Source of the DNA: Cheilinus undulatus
Taxonomy: Eukaryota; Chordata; Actinopteri; Labriformes; Labridae
Assembly (NCBI RefSeq): GCF_018320785.1
Contig: NC_054866.1
Coordinates: forward strand, 28,807,000-28,870,999
Length of the DNA: 64,000 bases
Direction of reading: 5' to 3'
The position numbers and the translations under genes are program-made. Shown here one piece after another: positions 45,111-58,269 of the stretch (positions are counted from its first letter, which is position 1; each line of letters starts with the position of its first letter). The notes beneath the pieces were generated by a model that was given only the letters and a program-made list of their open reading frames with translations, searched no databases and had not been told where the DNA came from.

Positions 45111-48015
45111 TATTACACTATTACACTACACAGTCGACCTTCCAAAAGTAAATTCAGTGCAACTGTAAGACTTTGTGAAATTATTCTATAGTGCATAACT
45201 GTGTGCATTCCTTTATGTGTGAAGCTTGAATTTCTACAATGTCATCTACTTGTGAATTTCCCCATGGATCCTTAAAAACAAATCTAGTATTAAATTTGCT
45301 GATTTTTTTTTTAAATATATAAACCTGTTTGTGCAATGTTTGTAAGTTATCATATCATGTATTCAAATATATAATCTCTAGTGGTTTAAAAGTTACTTTA
45401 AATGTTTTCTTATAACTCAAGCATAGTACTCAGTAGCTTTGAAAGTCCTGAAGTTATTGTTTAATTACCAATGAGTTATAAATAAAAACTGAGTAAAATA
45501 ACCTAAAATATCTGTTATTTCTCAGTTATTATATTTTACATACACCTGTTTGGAAAGTGTTGCATTGTGTCTTTTAATTAAAACTGAAACCTTGTGTCTG
45601 CAGCCACCAAGTCAACCTACTAACATGTTTGTTTTTGGCCTCTGTTGTTCCCTTAAGATATAATAAATAGGTTTATACATAATAAGCTGTCCCAGTTTTT
45701 TTTAATCAGGAACTTTGCCTTGTGTTGACTTAATAATATAATAATAATACCTCATACTCACCCTGATAGGGAAAAAAACCCTCCTGATTAGAATTAAACC
45801 ATGTTGAATTTCTGTCCACTAGGAGTCAGCAGAGCGCTGTGATGGACAGGACTGTGTTTGGAACAATGTTGTGGTATTCTCAGTACAGAAGGACAAGCAC
45901 TGCTCAAGGTACCTAATTTTTGTTCACAGCATCTCAGAGAAATATTTTTCCTGTTACTTTGTAACATTCTAGGTTACACTTTATATACCCATACCATCCA
46001 GTGAAAACTTCACTTTTGCTAATCTGGTGCTTCTGGATTAATCTGACCAGTCAAGTGTCCCTCTATGAATTATCCAACTTCTTTCCAATCTCATATGAGT
46101 GGATAAGAATAAGGTTAAAAAAAGTAAGGATCAAACATATCCCAAAGTACAATGTGATGAGCTCATTGATTCATCAGTATTAATTAGTAAACATCATAGC
46201 AGTCAAACTCTTAAAGTAACATTTTCTGAACCATTAGCACTTAATGTTTTCATATTGCTCATCATATTCCGTATACTTTAACTGCTATCAAAATTTGTTC
46301 TAGTACTTCAAAATGGAAATAAAGACTATTTCTACCAACTCTGTTGGGCGATGTTTTGATTATCCAAGCACTAACCTTTTATAAATCACATGATCAAGTC
46401 AGAGCTATCTAAGTCCAGTATGTGACAAAGAAAACTGTAGATGGGACTAAAACATATTGGTTTGAAATGTCACTCACCATGTTTTTGTTCTACTATAATA
46501 TTCATGGCTATGATCAGTGTCGGCACGACTGCATGCTCTCTTCCCTCTGAGCATAATTTGGCTTACTCATCACTCTCAGCAGTGCAGTTGATGCTTGTTT
46601 CAGTAGAGCTGCTGGTGCACACAGACATTGTTATGGTCAGTGTGACTGCTCTCAGCACTTGATTTAAGACATCAAACAGGCTTTTAAGGCTATGTTTAGA
46701 AGGCCTTGGTTCAAATTCTTCATGGAAGCTCATACAGCAGGAAACCATGAACATAATAGCATGTTATCAAACACTGATAGTCATCTGTGGTCTGAGTCTT
46801 CGAAGAGATTTTTATGCAATTATAAGACTGTCCCTTCCTCTAACACATGACTCCACAAACACATGAGCTTCATTAGCTGTGTGTGAGTGGGTTGTTGTGG
46901 CTGACATGTGTTGTTGGTCACACTTGTGGCACAAGCCCCTCCATCATCAGCATATAAACTGAGCAGGAACAATGAACACAGTGGTTGTGTACATCATTGC
47001 TTGCTTGATGCGTGCTGCCATATGTACAGAAGCTGTGCCTCCTCCATGACAACAAAAGCTTCACCACGCGTCAGGATGCTGTGTCTTTTATTCCCCCGAC
47101 ACCGCCCCCTGCTCCCCAAATCCCTGTGGAGGCTGAACTATGACCTCTGGCAAGTTGCCAGACAACACAAGCAGGCCCTCCCTCTGTTGCAGCACTCTGA
47201 TCAGGACGCTGGACCTGTTGAACATATGTCGGATGGAATGATGATTGAAACCCTGTTCCAAGTCTACTGGAGAATGCTACTTATATAATAATGTATAATG
47301 TATAATGATTTCTCCATTTATTTTCTCAACTTTCTGGTAAAATCTGCACTGAAAAGTCCCAAAAATTATTTCTAAAACCAAAAATGGATTTTTTTTTCCT
47401 CATTGTTCATGTTTGACTATTTTGCACAATCAAGACATGAAGGTATAGGAAGATATATCTGTGGCTTTCCAGCAAATGACACAGGGGTAGTAAATAAAAA
47501 GTATAAAATAATGTAAAGAAACAACAATCCTTACTCTCTGATCTCTCTGATGGCAAACATATGTATAGAATTGCACTGTACATTATATTACATTTCCATC
47601 TACAAATGACAAGTAGTGGCAAAACCTGGACTTGTTCTTATCTTTAATGAAGGAGAGGATGTAACTCAAATCTAGTACTTCAATGTCATCTAGCTGAATA
47701 TGTTCTGTTGAAAAGTTAAGCAACTGGCCCAGTCCATCATTTGAATATTTATGTATTTTGGCTGTTAAAATCTTAATGATGATCGAAATAAAATACTACA
47801 ACTACTTCATCCAAATAAGCAATAATAAAATGTATGTGAAATTACGTTGCAGACATGTGCCTGGAAATATTGTAGCAAAGAATCTATGATGTATGGAGGC
47901 CCTAAGTGGACATCCATACATCCATTTATATTATTCACTTTAAATATTATTATACATGCTTAGTTTACTCAATTTTTCTGGAGTAACAACTTTACATGAA
48001 AGATAAAATGTTTGC
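45111..48015. other. Intergenic DNA between FAM98 gene and bicdl, nothing firm
   Basis: No supported exon. ORFs at 46908-47288 and 47407-47622 have no motif or codon pattern that would support a gene. Confidence 0.45.
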
Positions 48016-48019
48016 CTGG

Positions 48020-48490
48020 CAGTGGTTTTCAAGTGATCAGGCATTAGGACCCATCATTACCTCATGATTAATTGTGACCCAGATTTTTAAAATATTTCAG
48101 CTACACAAATGTATTGCTGCAGTTTGAACCTTAGATGGAACAAAAACACAATTAGAAAAAGAGAAAATTCAAAACAAACATGTTTGAGATACATATAGTT
48201 ACAGAAAGGTATGCTTACATTTTATTTTACAATTTTTTTCCCAAGATAGAATTTGAATTTTGGTCATTTCTGAAGGAAATATTTTTTAATTATTTGGGGA
48301 AAACCAGCTTTGCTTTCCCAAAAAACATAAGATAAAGGTAAAAATCATGTCACACTGATGCCTGTCCACTGAGGGTTTCTATATGACATAGACTTTTGAA
48401 GCCCTCTTTTCAATGCACAGACCAACTAGAAACAGATTTGCAACCCACTTTGGGGTCCTAACACCAAACCAGTTAAAAAGCAACACTCTG
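48020..48490. mobile_element. hAT miniature element, same family as 43314
   Basis: Left end CAGTGGTTTTCAAGTGATCA...TTAGGACCC. The right end reads GGGTCCTAACACCAAACC and AGTTAAAAAGCAACACTCTG, a diverged inverted copy. Target duplication not clear, so it is an old copy. Confidence 0.6.
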
Positions 48491-48866
48491 TAGGCTTTTG
48501 TAATGATGAACTATTGAAGCTGCAACATTTTTTATCAACTAAATCTGAGTCCTTCAAAATTTTCTTTGTGAATTCTCATTAAGGAGGTGGTGTAAGTCCA
48601 AAAAATAGAATTTAAAAAAAGTTGTGGTTTTTGCTTGACTGAAGACTAAAATAAAACCAAGCCTCAACATAACAAGAAACATAGCAGGGAAATAAGTAAG
48701 AAGCATTCATGCCATCAGTGTGTAGGACTGGTAAAATACACAGACCAGAACTATTGACAGTGCACATGAACAATGATAGATGTTACAGATAGTTTAACAA
48801 AACTTCACAATTTATCTCATTCTTCAGTATTTTCAGGTTATGTGTAGAAGGAAAAAACAACCAGTT

Positions 48867-48890
48867 AAAAAAAAAGGGGGGGGGGGGGGG
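48867..48890. repeat. A9G15 homopurine tract
   Basis: Nine A followed by fifteen G, a single-strand-biased purine run. Confidence 0.95.
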
Positions 48891-48899
48891 TTGAATCAA

Positions 48900-49690
48900 G
48901 TGATATTTATTGTAAGGGAGACTGGGGTTGGTTGTCTCATGGGTTGACTATCATGGCTTATTACAAAAAAAAATATACAGGCTTTTAGTTCGCCTTACTC
49001 ATATATCAAATATTCTGTTTGATACCATGCTCATTTCTACACAGAAATTGAATGGACCAAACACAAAACATTGAGGCCAGGGAATAATTTGTGGTCTTTG
49101 CCCGTCAGAGTGATTTTTCATGTAGGTTTGATGATGTTTTGTGGTGTAAAGGTGATCAGTAATTTCAAATCAAACCGTTTCAGACAGCTTCAATTTCACC
49201 CTAGTTTCACCTAGCTAGCTAATAGCCACGTGGTAGCTAGAATAAATCCCTTTTCAAGAGTCCAGATGAGGATGGCTGAAGCTGCGTTTTATTCCTAAAA
49301 TGTTCACAGGCTATTTCTCTCTTTACACCCACACATCCACCCATAAATAAAGTACATAGCTTAATATTCCACTTAGCTAATATATCCATCATAGTAAATT
49401 AGAACTGATTATTCAAACAAAAAGTTAACTTAAAGTAGGTAGATGACTTGATTTTTTTTTTTCATTTTAGTGCTTATATGGTGTCTCTAATTAAAACTGA
49501 AACAGGACAGAAATGTTTTTTAAATCACTTTTAACCCCAAAAAGCGCCTTTCTAACAAAAGGGCAACCAACGTAGTGTTTAATAACTTGCCATGATGATA
49601 ATTTAACAGAGTGATGGTGATGATCATTTTAACCCAAGACCTCCAGCTTCTGACAAATTTAGGGATGACTGCTGTGTATTGATCATGAGT
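48900..49690. other. Upstream region of bicdl, nothing recognised
   Basis: AT-rich intergenic DNA without exon or repeat end. Confidence 0.4.
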
Positions 49691-50080
49691 TATTGCCTAC
49701 GCTCTACAATAAAAAGTGTGAAAGCCAACCTTGGCGTCATACCTCAGAGGGAGTTTTCCATGATCAACAGGGAGCCCCGGTGACACAGGTGAGTGTGGTT
49801 GTGTACAGTGGTGTGGCAACAGTTGCTCAGGTGACTGAAGGACACTCCCACCTGCACGCAGACAGACATCTGTTGGTGACAGCCGGAGCAGCTCGTGCCC
49901 AGAGTGGAGCTCAAACCTTCAGCGTCACTCAGAGAGAGAAAGAGAGAGCAGCCACATGCTGCAGGTGTAATAGATGGATAAGTTACCAACACACTAATGG
50001 CGCTGTTTTTCGTGTCTTAATTTTAAAAAGTGCATCACTTCAGGGATTGAGCGTTTGAATTTGATCACAGCCCTTCAGTT
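49691..50080 (+). promoter_or_regulatory. bicdl 5' UTR / promoter-proximal region
   Basis: Less AT-rich than its surroundings and directly upstream of the bicdl start codon. The 121-aa ORF across it is cut by stops before the CDS and shows no family motif, so I read the region as untranslated. GAGA-rich stretch near 49930-49950. Confidence 0.4.
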
Positions 50081-52857
50081 ATGGACCGACTGGATGAATG
50101 GAGCTTCAAGCCCAAGAGTCTGGAGCTGGAGGAGGATTTCTACTTCGACTACGGAGCGGAGGAAATAACAGATTATCAAGACCCCAACGAACTCCTGGCT
50201 GCTCTGAAACAAAAGGAGGAAGAGGTTATTTTGGCAGCCCAGCTGGGAAACGCATTGCTCCTGGAAAACCGTCAGTTAAAAGAACAGGGAGAAAAACTTC
50301 ATGAACAATACGCTGACAAGCTGGAGGTAAGAATTATCGACTATATTTTACGCGTAATGTTTACAAATGAGGACACGTGTAAAAGTTGAGAAGATAAACC
50401 TGTGTGGTGGGCTAAAGGAAAGACTGAACAGTGTGGTTGAAATGGGCGGAGAGGAAAAGAGTTTCATTTTGGACCCACAGACACGCACTTATGATCTAAA
50501 CAGGATTTTCGATACCATAATTTAAACTTTGATAACATACTAGCAAATGAATGATATAAAAACCAGCCTCGATACGGCGATAAGAATTAAAGTACTAGTT
50601 AGCCTACTTTCTTGTCTTTTATCTACAAAGTTGCGAGCAAACTTCTGAACACTTTCCAAATGTTCCAGGTAGCCTTCATTACCCAGTGGTCTAAATGTAG
50701 GTTTAAACCCTATTTAGCATACTACCATCATTAAATTAACGGAAATGTTATATTTTTTTAAATAAAGGTACCAGAAAGTTCAAGGTTACTTCAGACTGTG
50801 TAGCATCTATGAGAAATATATTCCTGCAGCCAAAAGCAGTGTTGTTTATTTAGAAGTGGTCAATCCACGAGCAATTTTTACACTGCCCACTTGGGAATTT
50901 GACTGAAAGCTTGAATGTTCACCCATGATAATAAAGAATACTGAAAACACCAAAAACAAAATATAAATGCTTTTCAACAGCCTTTCTCAACCAGGGTGCA
51001 GTGGCACCCAGGGGTGCCTCCAAAGTGCGTTTAATTCAAGCAAGAATCACTGTGAATATGCTGATCATTAGCTATTCTGGCATATGATCAAAATCGTCTT
51101 AATCTGGTTCAGCGAAAGAATTGGCTTATGTCAGTCAGCACTACATAAGAATCATACTAATCTTTTTTCAGTTTGGCAGATGGACCAAATTGTGTTTTTA
51201 AGGTGTACACGCCCATTCTGTGAAAATATATACATTTTAATAGTTTGAAGAAAGTGCTTATCTTGTTAGCTCTCCCACTGCTGTCATAGGCATGTAAGAT
51301 GTTGTTTTTACCAGTACATTTTGTCTTAGGTTACTTGAGAGTTTTTAAAATCTTAAAGGGTGCCTTGACAGAAAAAGGTGGAGAAATATTGCTTTACAAG
51401 AATTTGAAGACCAGCAATGCCAGTTAGAGTAATCATACTGCAAGATTAATAGCTTTTAGATATTAAGTCAGTATCATACTAACTTACCCATTTAAAATTG
51501 GATTTATAGAGGAACTCCCATGATTTTCTGATTCTTTCACTAAGACCCACTTGAAAGTACTAAAAGTTGGTCTCTGGTCAGATTGTTGGTACTAATCACT
51601 CTGCTCTCACTTACCCTCTTTTGTGTTGTTTCAGTGGCTTCAAAAGCATTTCAAGCTCTTGATACACAATACTGTGTCTCAGGCTGTGACAGAAACCATT
51701 AACCTGCTTCCATGTTTTGTGTTTGAGGCTGATGAAATGTCTTTGTGTTCATCAATGTCTACAAAACAGTATCATATAAATCATAAGTATATAAACCTAG
51801 CAGCAAGCTGTGGTTATATTAGACTCAAATAATGACCTTATTGTCTTTTTAGAGGTATATGCTAATGCCTCCTTAGATGATTAGTGCTTAATCTTATCAG
51901 GTGGTGATTACAGCTTAAAACACACTGTCAGGACAAACCTTAGACATGGTGTTAATGTGTCAAGTACTTTACAAAGTCCAATAAAGACGGGTTGAGATCT
52001 TATCTGTCTGGAGACTGATAGATTGTTCAAGAGAAGTACATTGATGATATGATTCAGTGATGCAACCAATGATCACTTTTGAACATTATTCTGCAGTCTG
52101 ACTAAAATACATTTCAGACCAAAGATATCTAAAAAAGTTGAGTAATGTTCTAGTTTCTAAAACTCAAAGATTGCATGTTGTTTTCTAGGACATGACATTT
52201 TTTCACTCAGTGCAAACAAAATGATTAAAAAAAACCCTTAAAATCAAGAAAGTGGAGGTGTTGAGTGGTAACATTTTTTAACCAACTATCAGTTTAAAAA
52301 AATGTAAATCAACTAATTAGGAAACTAAAAAGTCACAGCCCTATTGAATAATTTTCAGACAGATTTGACTGATTATTTTTATGGTAAAGAAAAAATGAAA
52401 ACATATTTAGGTGCAACCCAAGAAACTTCATTTTAGATACAGAATCCAGATATCATACTTTTCCCATGATCCTACAGGGCTCTCAATAAGGCATTCTGGT
52501 GCACCATATCATCTGATTGCTTTTTCAGTTGTTCATACTGTATCATCAGTTCTAATTTAAAGCTAATGTATTTACATGAACAAAAACAACCTTTGTGGCA
52601 TGAACTGTATTTATAACCTGTCCACTCCCCTGTATGTGTAGGAGCTGGAGCAGGGCAGGCATGAGCTGCGGCTAAAGCTGGAGGGCTGCCAGTCCCAGTG
52701 GGAGAGCCAGGTGGGAGACCTGGAGCGTGATGTTAGGGAGCTGAGTGCTGAGGTGGAACAGCTCACTCAGGCCCTCAGTGAGGCCGAGAAGGACAAGAGC
52801 CGTGCCCAGCAACAGCACAGCGAGGAGACGCAGCGGCTCAGGGAGCAGCTCCACACG
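50081..52857 (+). CDS. Bicaudal-D-related dynein adaptor (BICDL1/BICDL2-like), first two coding exons, partial
   Basis: BICDL proteins are coiled-coil activating adaptors linking dynein-dynactin to Rab6/Rab13-type vesicle cargo. Exons seen: 50081-50326 (ends CTGGAG|GTAAGA) and 52642-52857 (ends CACACG|GTGAGT), both phase 0, giving 154 aa. Residues 1-35 are acidic (LELEEDFYFDYGAEEITDY). Then comes LLAALKQKEEEVILAAQLGN with the CC1-box AAxxG motif (AAQLG, residues 52-56) that in this family binds dynein light intermediate chain. A long heptad coiled coil follows (ELEQGRHELRLKLEGCQSQW, LERDVRELSAEVEQLTQALS). The remaining exons must lie beyond 64000, because none was recognisable in the following 11 kb. 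Assignment between BICDL1 and BICDL2 types is open. Confidence 0.85.
50978..51391. mobile_element. hAT miniature element in bicdl intron 1
   Basis: Left end CAGCCTTTCTCAACCAGGG, right end AGGTGGAGAAATATTG. Flanked by CTTTTCAA (50970-50977) and CTTTACAA (51392-51399), an 8-bp target duplication with one mismatch. Confidence 0.75.
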
Positions 52858-53570
52858 GTGAGTCCCACACATCAATCTCTGCACCATATGATCAAAGAAA
52901 CCCTCTCTCTGGCTGGGACAGGTAACTGAGCCCTCTGTGAAACAAACACCTGAGCTACCGTGGATCCAAGGCCTGCAGGTTGTCTGAGTCAAACCAGATA
53001 AGACGCGCTGAAACCAGATCCGCGCTCTGAAACTCAATGCTTTCTGCAAAGCTCCTGGTATCAGTGTGAGTCAGAGCAAGGCCAGACTCTCAGGCTGTGT
53101 ATAGAAACAGAGCAAGGCCAAATCACTTTGGCATGTTTTTATTTGAAAATACTTTTTTTTTTTTTTTACTTGGGCAGCAGAAATGGACATGGTCAGACAG
53201 AAGATCTCAAACAAATCATCACTTGTGTGTAACAGGCAAATGATGTGTGCCAGTATGAAGCAGTGAAAACAATATGTAAAAGAGATGACAAGTGAAAGTT
53301 AATGCCATGACCTGATTTCAGGTGAGGGATGGAGGGAGGCAAGCATAGAAAAGATGGGGAGTTGACTTCAAATTTAGTTTTAGTCATTCATGTTTGTTAA
53401 TTTGCTTTAATGTTTATGACATTTTTCAAGCATAAACATAAAGTATTCTCTGACTCCAACTCTGGTTATACAAAGGTTTTTTCTTTTTTTTCTTTTTACA
53501 TTTTTAAACAGTTTCTCAAAAATATTTGAGTCTCTTTTGCATGACCACAGCCAGAGTGAAGCCTATTTTT

Positions 53571-53763
53571 TGAGATGTTCTTTGGGCATTTTGCCTTTAT
53601 TTGATAGGACAGCTGAAGAGAGACAGGGAATATGGGGAGAGAGAACAGGGGAAAGCATGTACCAAACAGCATTTAGAACGGGAATCGGCCCTGCAACCAG
53701 TTCGTTGTTGACTATAGTCTCTGCGTATGGGCGCCTGCTCTACCCACTTGCTACATCGGGGCC
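53571..53763 (-). mobile_element. tRNA-headed SINE, minus orientation
   Basis: On the minus strand: GATGTAGCAAGTGGGTAGAG (box-A-like head), GGTTGCAGGGCCGATTCCCG (box-B-like), CT-rich body, and the tail AATAAAGGCAAAATGCCC. It is the fullest copy of the family in the window. Confidence 0.8.
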
Positions 53764-53829
53764 CACATCCAGGGTGAACTCTTGACAGTTTTTTTTTTCT
53801 TTTGTAATAGATTATAGACCATAGCTTTA

Positions 53830-54285
53830 ATCAACAACAGATGAATAGATAAAACAATACTGTACCATCAGAAAGGATGCAATGCAGCTTAACAAATATG
53901 ATTGATACAACATTACATGACACAGTATGACACCGTACCATAAGCTGCAATGTGATACATTGCCATATGATGATACAGTACATAACAATACAACACCATA
54001 AAATACCATAATAGAAGATTTGATATGACACTGTCATACAACATGATAGGACACCATTAGATTTGAAACAACATTCAGAATACCTTACTATGATACAAGA
54101 AGATAGTGCAAGGTATGATACCATACTATGTCATCAGCATTACATGACACCATAGCATATGATACAATACAATGCAATACCACACCATACCATAATATAA
54201 TATATGATATACACTATGTAATATGGCATGACATAACACCATGATATGTTAAGATACATGATACAACACAGAGGATACCATAAGA
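53830..54285. repeat. Degenerate GATACAATAC/ACACCAT minisatellite
   Basis: Many imperfect modules such as ATGATACAAC, ACACCATA and GATACAATAC cover about 450 bp. The array continues after the inserted element at about 54890-54960 and reappears at 57120-57260. Confidence 0.75.
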
Positions 54286-54887
54286 CAGTGATCATCAACT
54301 GGAGGTGCAGGCCACATCAGGCCCCTCAGAGGATTATTAAATTCAGAAAATTTGAGAGGCCAAAAATATGGCATGCTATTGTTGAGCTTATTTCCTTAAA
54401 GTTTAAATAAAACCTTTAACCTAGTGGCTTATTAGACAAGAAGCACACTAGTATTTCTGTAATTTGGTACAGTAAACACATACTTATTATTTTTATATTG
54501 ATTAAACTTGTAGTTTTTTGCATCAATTATCCACATAAGGCTCTTTGAGAGTGCAACTTCTCCCTCTGATAATCTTTACAGTAGATCTGTTTCCTACATG
54601 TGTTTTTGGCGACTGATGACAGCATATTAGCATCAAGCTCAGTGATGACATCAAGACAGCTCTGGAAACATGTAGCTAAAATATCTTGAACGCCCTCTTG
54701 TGGCTGGCTGAAGTAAAGGTGATAGGGACTGATCTCTCATTAAAGTTCCAGTTTTGCTAATGTTCCTACAAGAATATGTTAATTAGACAAAAATATTGAT
54801 TTTATTTTAGTTTATTTCAATGTCAGCCCCCCACAGCATCAGTCAAGAAAATTCTGGCCCTTGTGAAACTTAAGTCGATGACCCCTG
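54286..54887. mobile_element. hAT-type element inserted in the minisatellite
   Basis: Left end CAGTGATCATCAACTGGAG, right end TTAAGTCGATGACCCCTG, an imperfect inverted repeat. Flanks CCATAAGA (54278-54285) and CCATAGGA (54888-54895) form an 8-bp target duplication with one mismatch. A CTCF-like CGCCCTCTTGTGGCTGG lies inside (about 54691-54707). No transposase. Confidence 0.8.
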
Positions 54888-55916
54888 CCATAGGATATGA
54901 TGCAACACGATATTATATGGCTCAGCACTAGTGGATACGATACAGGACAATAACATTTCAACATACGTAGTATGTGACTTGTGCTTGTGTATGTGTTAAT
55001 ACATGTATGAAGCCTCCTGGTGTCCAACACAAGGAACTGCATTTTTTAAACAGATGGATTAAAAGATGAAACACTAACTGTAGCCGTTGGGGAGAGGATG
55101 ATATTCAGCTTTTCGCCATTAAACAGCTTGGAATCAGTGTTTACTGGAATAACTGAGCTAAAACAGGACTAATACTGCACATCAAGAAAGAATTAGATAA
55201 GTCGGCCAACCAGAAATACAGCATCTATTTCATATATTGACAGATGAAGGACCAAGCGGGCTAAGCTAAGCTAACTTGTTTAGCCATTCAAATGTTTGTT
55301 TATATGTTAAATATCTCATTTTTTATTGAATCATCCCTTCTTAACTTTTCACTTAAATGTCTAAATACATCTGACATTACCAAACGATCTTACAGCACTT
55401 CATATTAACTGATAGATCCTTACATATTTCATGTAAAAATTATTTTATTTATTTATTTATTTATTTTATGTTGGCACAAGAAAAAGGAATTACAATTGAG
55501 TGTACAGCTTTTACAAGGAAAGCACATGTGTGAATTTGTGCAGGTGAGGTAAGGAAACCCGAGAGGGCTTTTAATTAAACCTCACCATGTCAAGTGGTGA
55601 TCATCACTAGCCTGTAGTAATAAGCGTCGATATGAAAACAAACAATGAAAAAACAAAAACAAAAACAAAGCAAGTAAGATAGTGTGGGAAGCGAAGTAGT
55701 GCTATTTTCAAGGCATTATTTTCTGTATTGATATTTGATGTGAATATTTCATATTTCCAACAATTCACACATCCTTGTATCCTTAGACAAACATATCCTT
55801 ATTGCTACTGTCATTCGTTTGACCTAGTTTTAAGCACTTTGGGATGTTGATGTTATCTAAATGCATACATTAATGAATTCGTACATAAATATAGTTATAC
55901 ACAGATATATACATAC

Positions 55917-56060
55917 CAGGGGTGGAAAAAGAAGTGCTGGACTATTGCACTCAGATATAAAGTACAACTACCTTGGTCAAGTACAACCTGAGTAGAAGCA
56001 AATGTATCCACTCCAGCAAAGCAAAGCAACTCATTTAAAAATTCACTCAAAATGCTGAAC
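55917..56060 (+). mobile_element. Left part of a hAT miniature element
   Basis: CAGGGGTGGAAAAAGAAGTG with AGTACAAC/AAGTAC modules matches the left end of the chchd2 element at 35951. No right end seen. Confidence 0.5.
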
Positions 56061-56114
56061 CTTAAGTTAAAGCAAGAGCAGTGCTTTCAGGCCACTCAGA
56101 ACATACATTTATCC

Positions 56115-56164
56115 ATAGATAAAGCACTTTGCATTGTGTTGTGATAAGTGCTATACAAATAAAG

Positions 56165-56207
<43 letters not shown>

Positions 56208-56216
56208 ATTATAGTG
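56115..56216 (+). repeat. LINE-type 3' tail with ATT microsatellite
   Basis: GATAAGTGCTATACAAATAA then AAGTTTTATTATTATTATT. The arrangement (short conserved stretch, AATAAA-like, trinucleotide tail) is that of a fish LINE 3' end. No coding part remains. Confidence 0.5.
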
Positions 56217-56620
56217 TATTGCAATTATTTTTTACAATTTTTAATATATTACAACAATTATTATTTTTCTAATTCAATAGTTGTTCAGTAGTTCAATAGT
56301 AATTTTGTTTATATTGTATTCGTTCACCATTTTTAATAATAATATTATTGTCATCTTTGTTTTTAATTCAGTATTATCATTATTATATTTAAATTAAGTT
56401 AATGCTACACTAGTATGCTACTGTGGTTTTCGTTATTATTGTTGTTATTTTGATTTGCAGTAGGTGTTTGCTAGAGATAATAGATGCAGGTGTATAGATG
56501 GTCATTGTCTCAATTAAGCAGTTTATCTATTAAGCGTTTTTTTTTTTTTATATATCATTAGGGAGCATTTTATTAGGAGGTGTGAGTAGGTGTTCCACAG
56601 TGCAACACCTCTATATCTAA

Positions 56621-56890
56621 TACAGGTACATCTCAAAAAATTAGAATATCATGAAAAAGTTCAATATTTTTTGTCACTCATTTTAGAAAGTGAAACCCAC
56701 ATATTATATAGACTCAATAGAGTGAAATATTTCAAGGCTTTATTTCTTGAAATTTTGATGATTATGGCTTACAGATAATGAAAACCCCAAATTCAGTGTC
56801 TCAGAAAATTAGAATCTTATATAAGATCAATAAAAAGGATATTTTAAACAGAAATGTCAGTCTTCTGAAAAGAATGTCTATTTCTCTGTA
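56621..56890 (+). mobile_element. Terminal fragment of a Tc1-like element
   Basis: Starts TACAGGTACATCTCAAAAAA, then TTAGAATATCATGAAAAAG and GTGAAACCCACATATTATAT, the terminal region of a very common fish Tc1 family as I recall it. The rest of the element is absent. Confidence 0.75.
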
Positions 56891-57119
56891 CTCAATGTAC
56901 AGATTTGTAAAATATTTATGTCATCAATCATTAGGATCCTGAGTCAAGAAAAAAAGAGGTGCTGTTGGCTGTCTGGGTGGGGAATTTGTTGCTAGTCTTA
57001 CAAAACGTTTTTGTATTAGATGTAGTTTGATGAGATTAGAAGGGGGGTACTAGCCCATACTATATTGCAATAGGGGAAATGAATATGACTGCATAACCCT
57101 ACATATGTGGAAACAAGGT

Positions 57120-57260
57120 GTAAGATGCACGCAACACCATATAATATGATCCAAAAAAATACATGATATGACACCACTGGATGACATGATACAGATCGAT
57201 ACAGTAGCGAACAAGTGATATGGTACAAACACCATGCCATACCATATGAAATGACACAAC
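57120..57260. repeat. Degenerate ATGATACAAC/ACACCAT minisatellite, second block
   Basis: Same module type as 53830-54285, here about 140 bp. Confidence 0.6.
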
Positions 57261-58269
57261 ACTCCAGTGCTCCACATTTAGCCGACTCTGCAGTTAAAGT
57301 CATTAAAACAATATTCACAAATTAAGATCCACTTCACAACAACAGACACCATCTGCAGTTTTACATGAGAACATTATAATCTCTTTAATCTGTTTAATTT
57401 GTAACTTGAAGTTAACTGTTAACAAGCGCTTAGCTATTTGTATGACGTAATGGACAAAATCCTGGCAACAGCAGAATCAAATCCTTATCAGGTCACGTAT
57501 TTATGATCGTCAGTGTTTGATTCAAAGGAAAAGCTGAACGCATGCTGGAAAATTGAACTGACGACACACTTTACAGCCTCTTATCAGTGAACATGGCAGG
57601 GCTTATGGGTCACAGCTGGACAACCTTGAGTACTTTTCCAGCCTGAGAGAGTTGGGGATATTTTGGTAAACATTACAGAGTGACGTTATACATGAATGCA
57701 GAGAAGCAGTGTTTGATGACCAGCAAACTCAGGCTGGTAAAAGTTAAAAATGAATCCACACAAACAACAAACTCCCTCCCATGAGTCAAGGTCCGCAAAA
57801 TAAGGAACTAAGAAAGTTTCTCCCCCTGAGGAAAGCAGATGCAAGGGTAGTTCAGGAAAAAGTCAATTAAGATAAAAGTTCATGACTGAGTTTGGGCTGT
57901 TCTAGCAGGAGGAAGGGCAGAAAATGTTTTATTTTGCTACAGGGTAGAGGACACAGGCAAGTCTGGACTTTGTAGTTGTAAAAATCAAAGACAGAAGCGT
58001 ATGTAGGACGAAGAAAGACAGTTTGAAGAGGCTTCATGTGTGATCAGTGTTTACCTGACGTGGTCAAGTCTGCTGGTGCTTCTGTTGCACAGCTGCCTGA
58101 CGGGGTGAGTTAAGTCTACATTCTTTGGATTTCTTTTTATGTAAGCTACCAAAACTATGACTGGAATAGAAACTTAGTTATGTGTATCCTTGTGGGACTT
58201 CTGCACACTATTATTTAACTTTTCATCGATATAAGAATAATGTAGTCAATATTTTCAGTGTAAAATACA

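Noticed and set aside
46908-47288. 126-aa ORF in the intergenic region
   Set aside because: No domain, no splice context, no family resemblance. Composition consistent with chance.
49693-50058. 121-aa ORF just before bicdl
   Set aside because: Out of frame with the bicdl CDS and without motif. Better read as 5' UTR.
53571-53763. tRNA gene candidate from box A/box B-like sequences
   Set aside because: The cloverleaf is not complete, and a CT-rich body and AATAAAGGC tail follow, so it is a SINE head.
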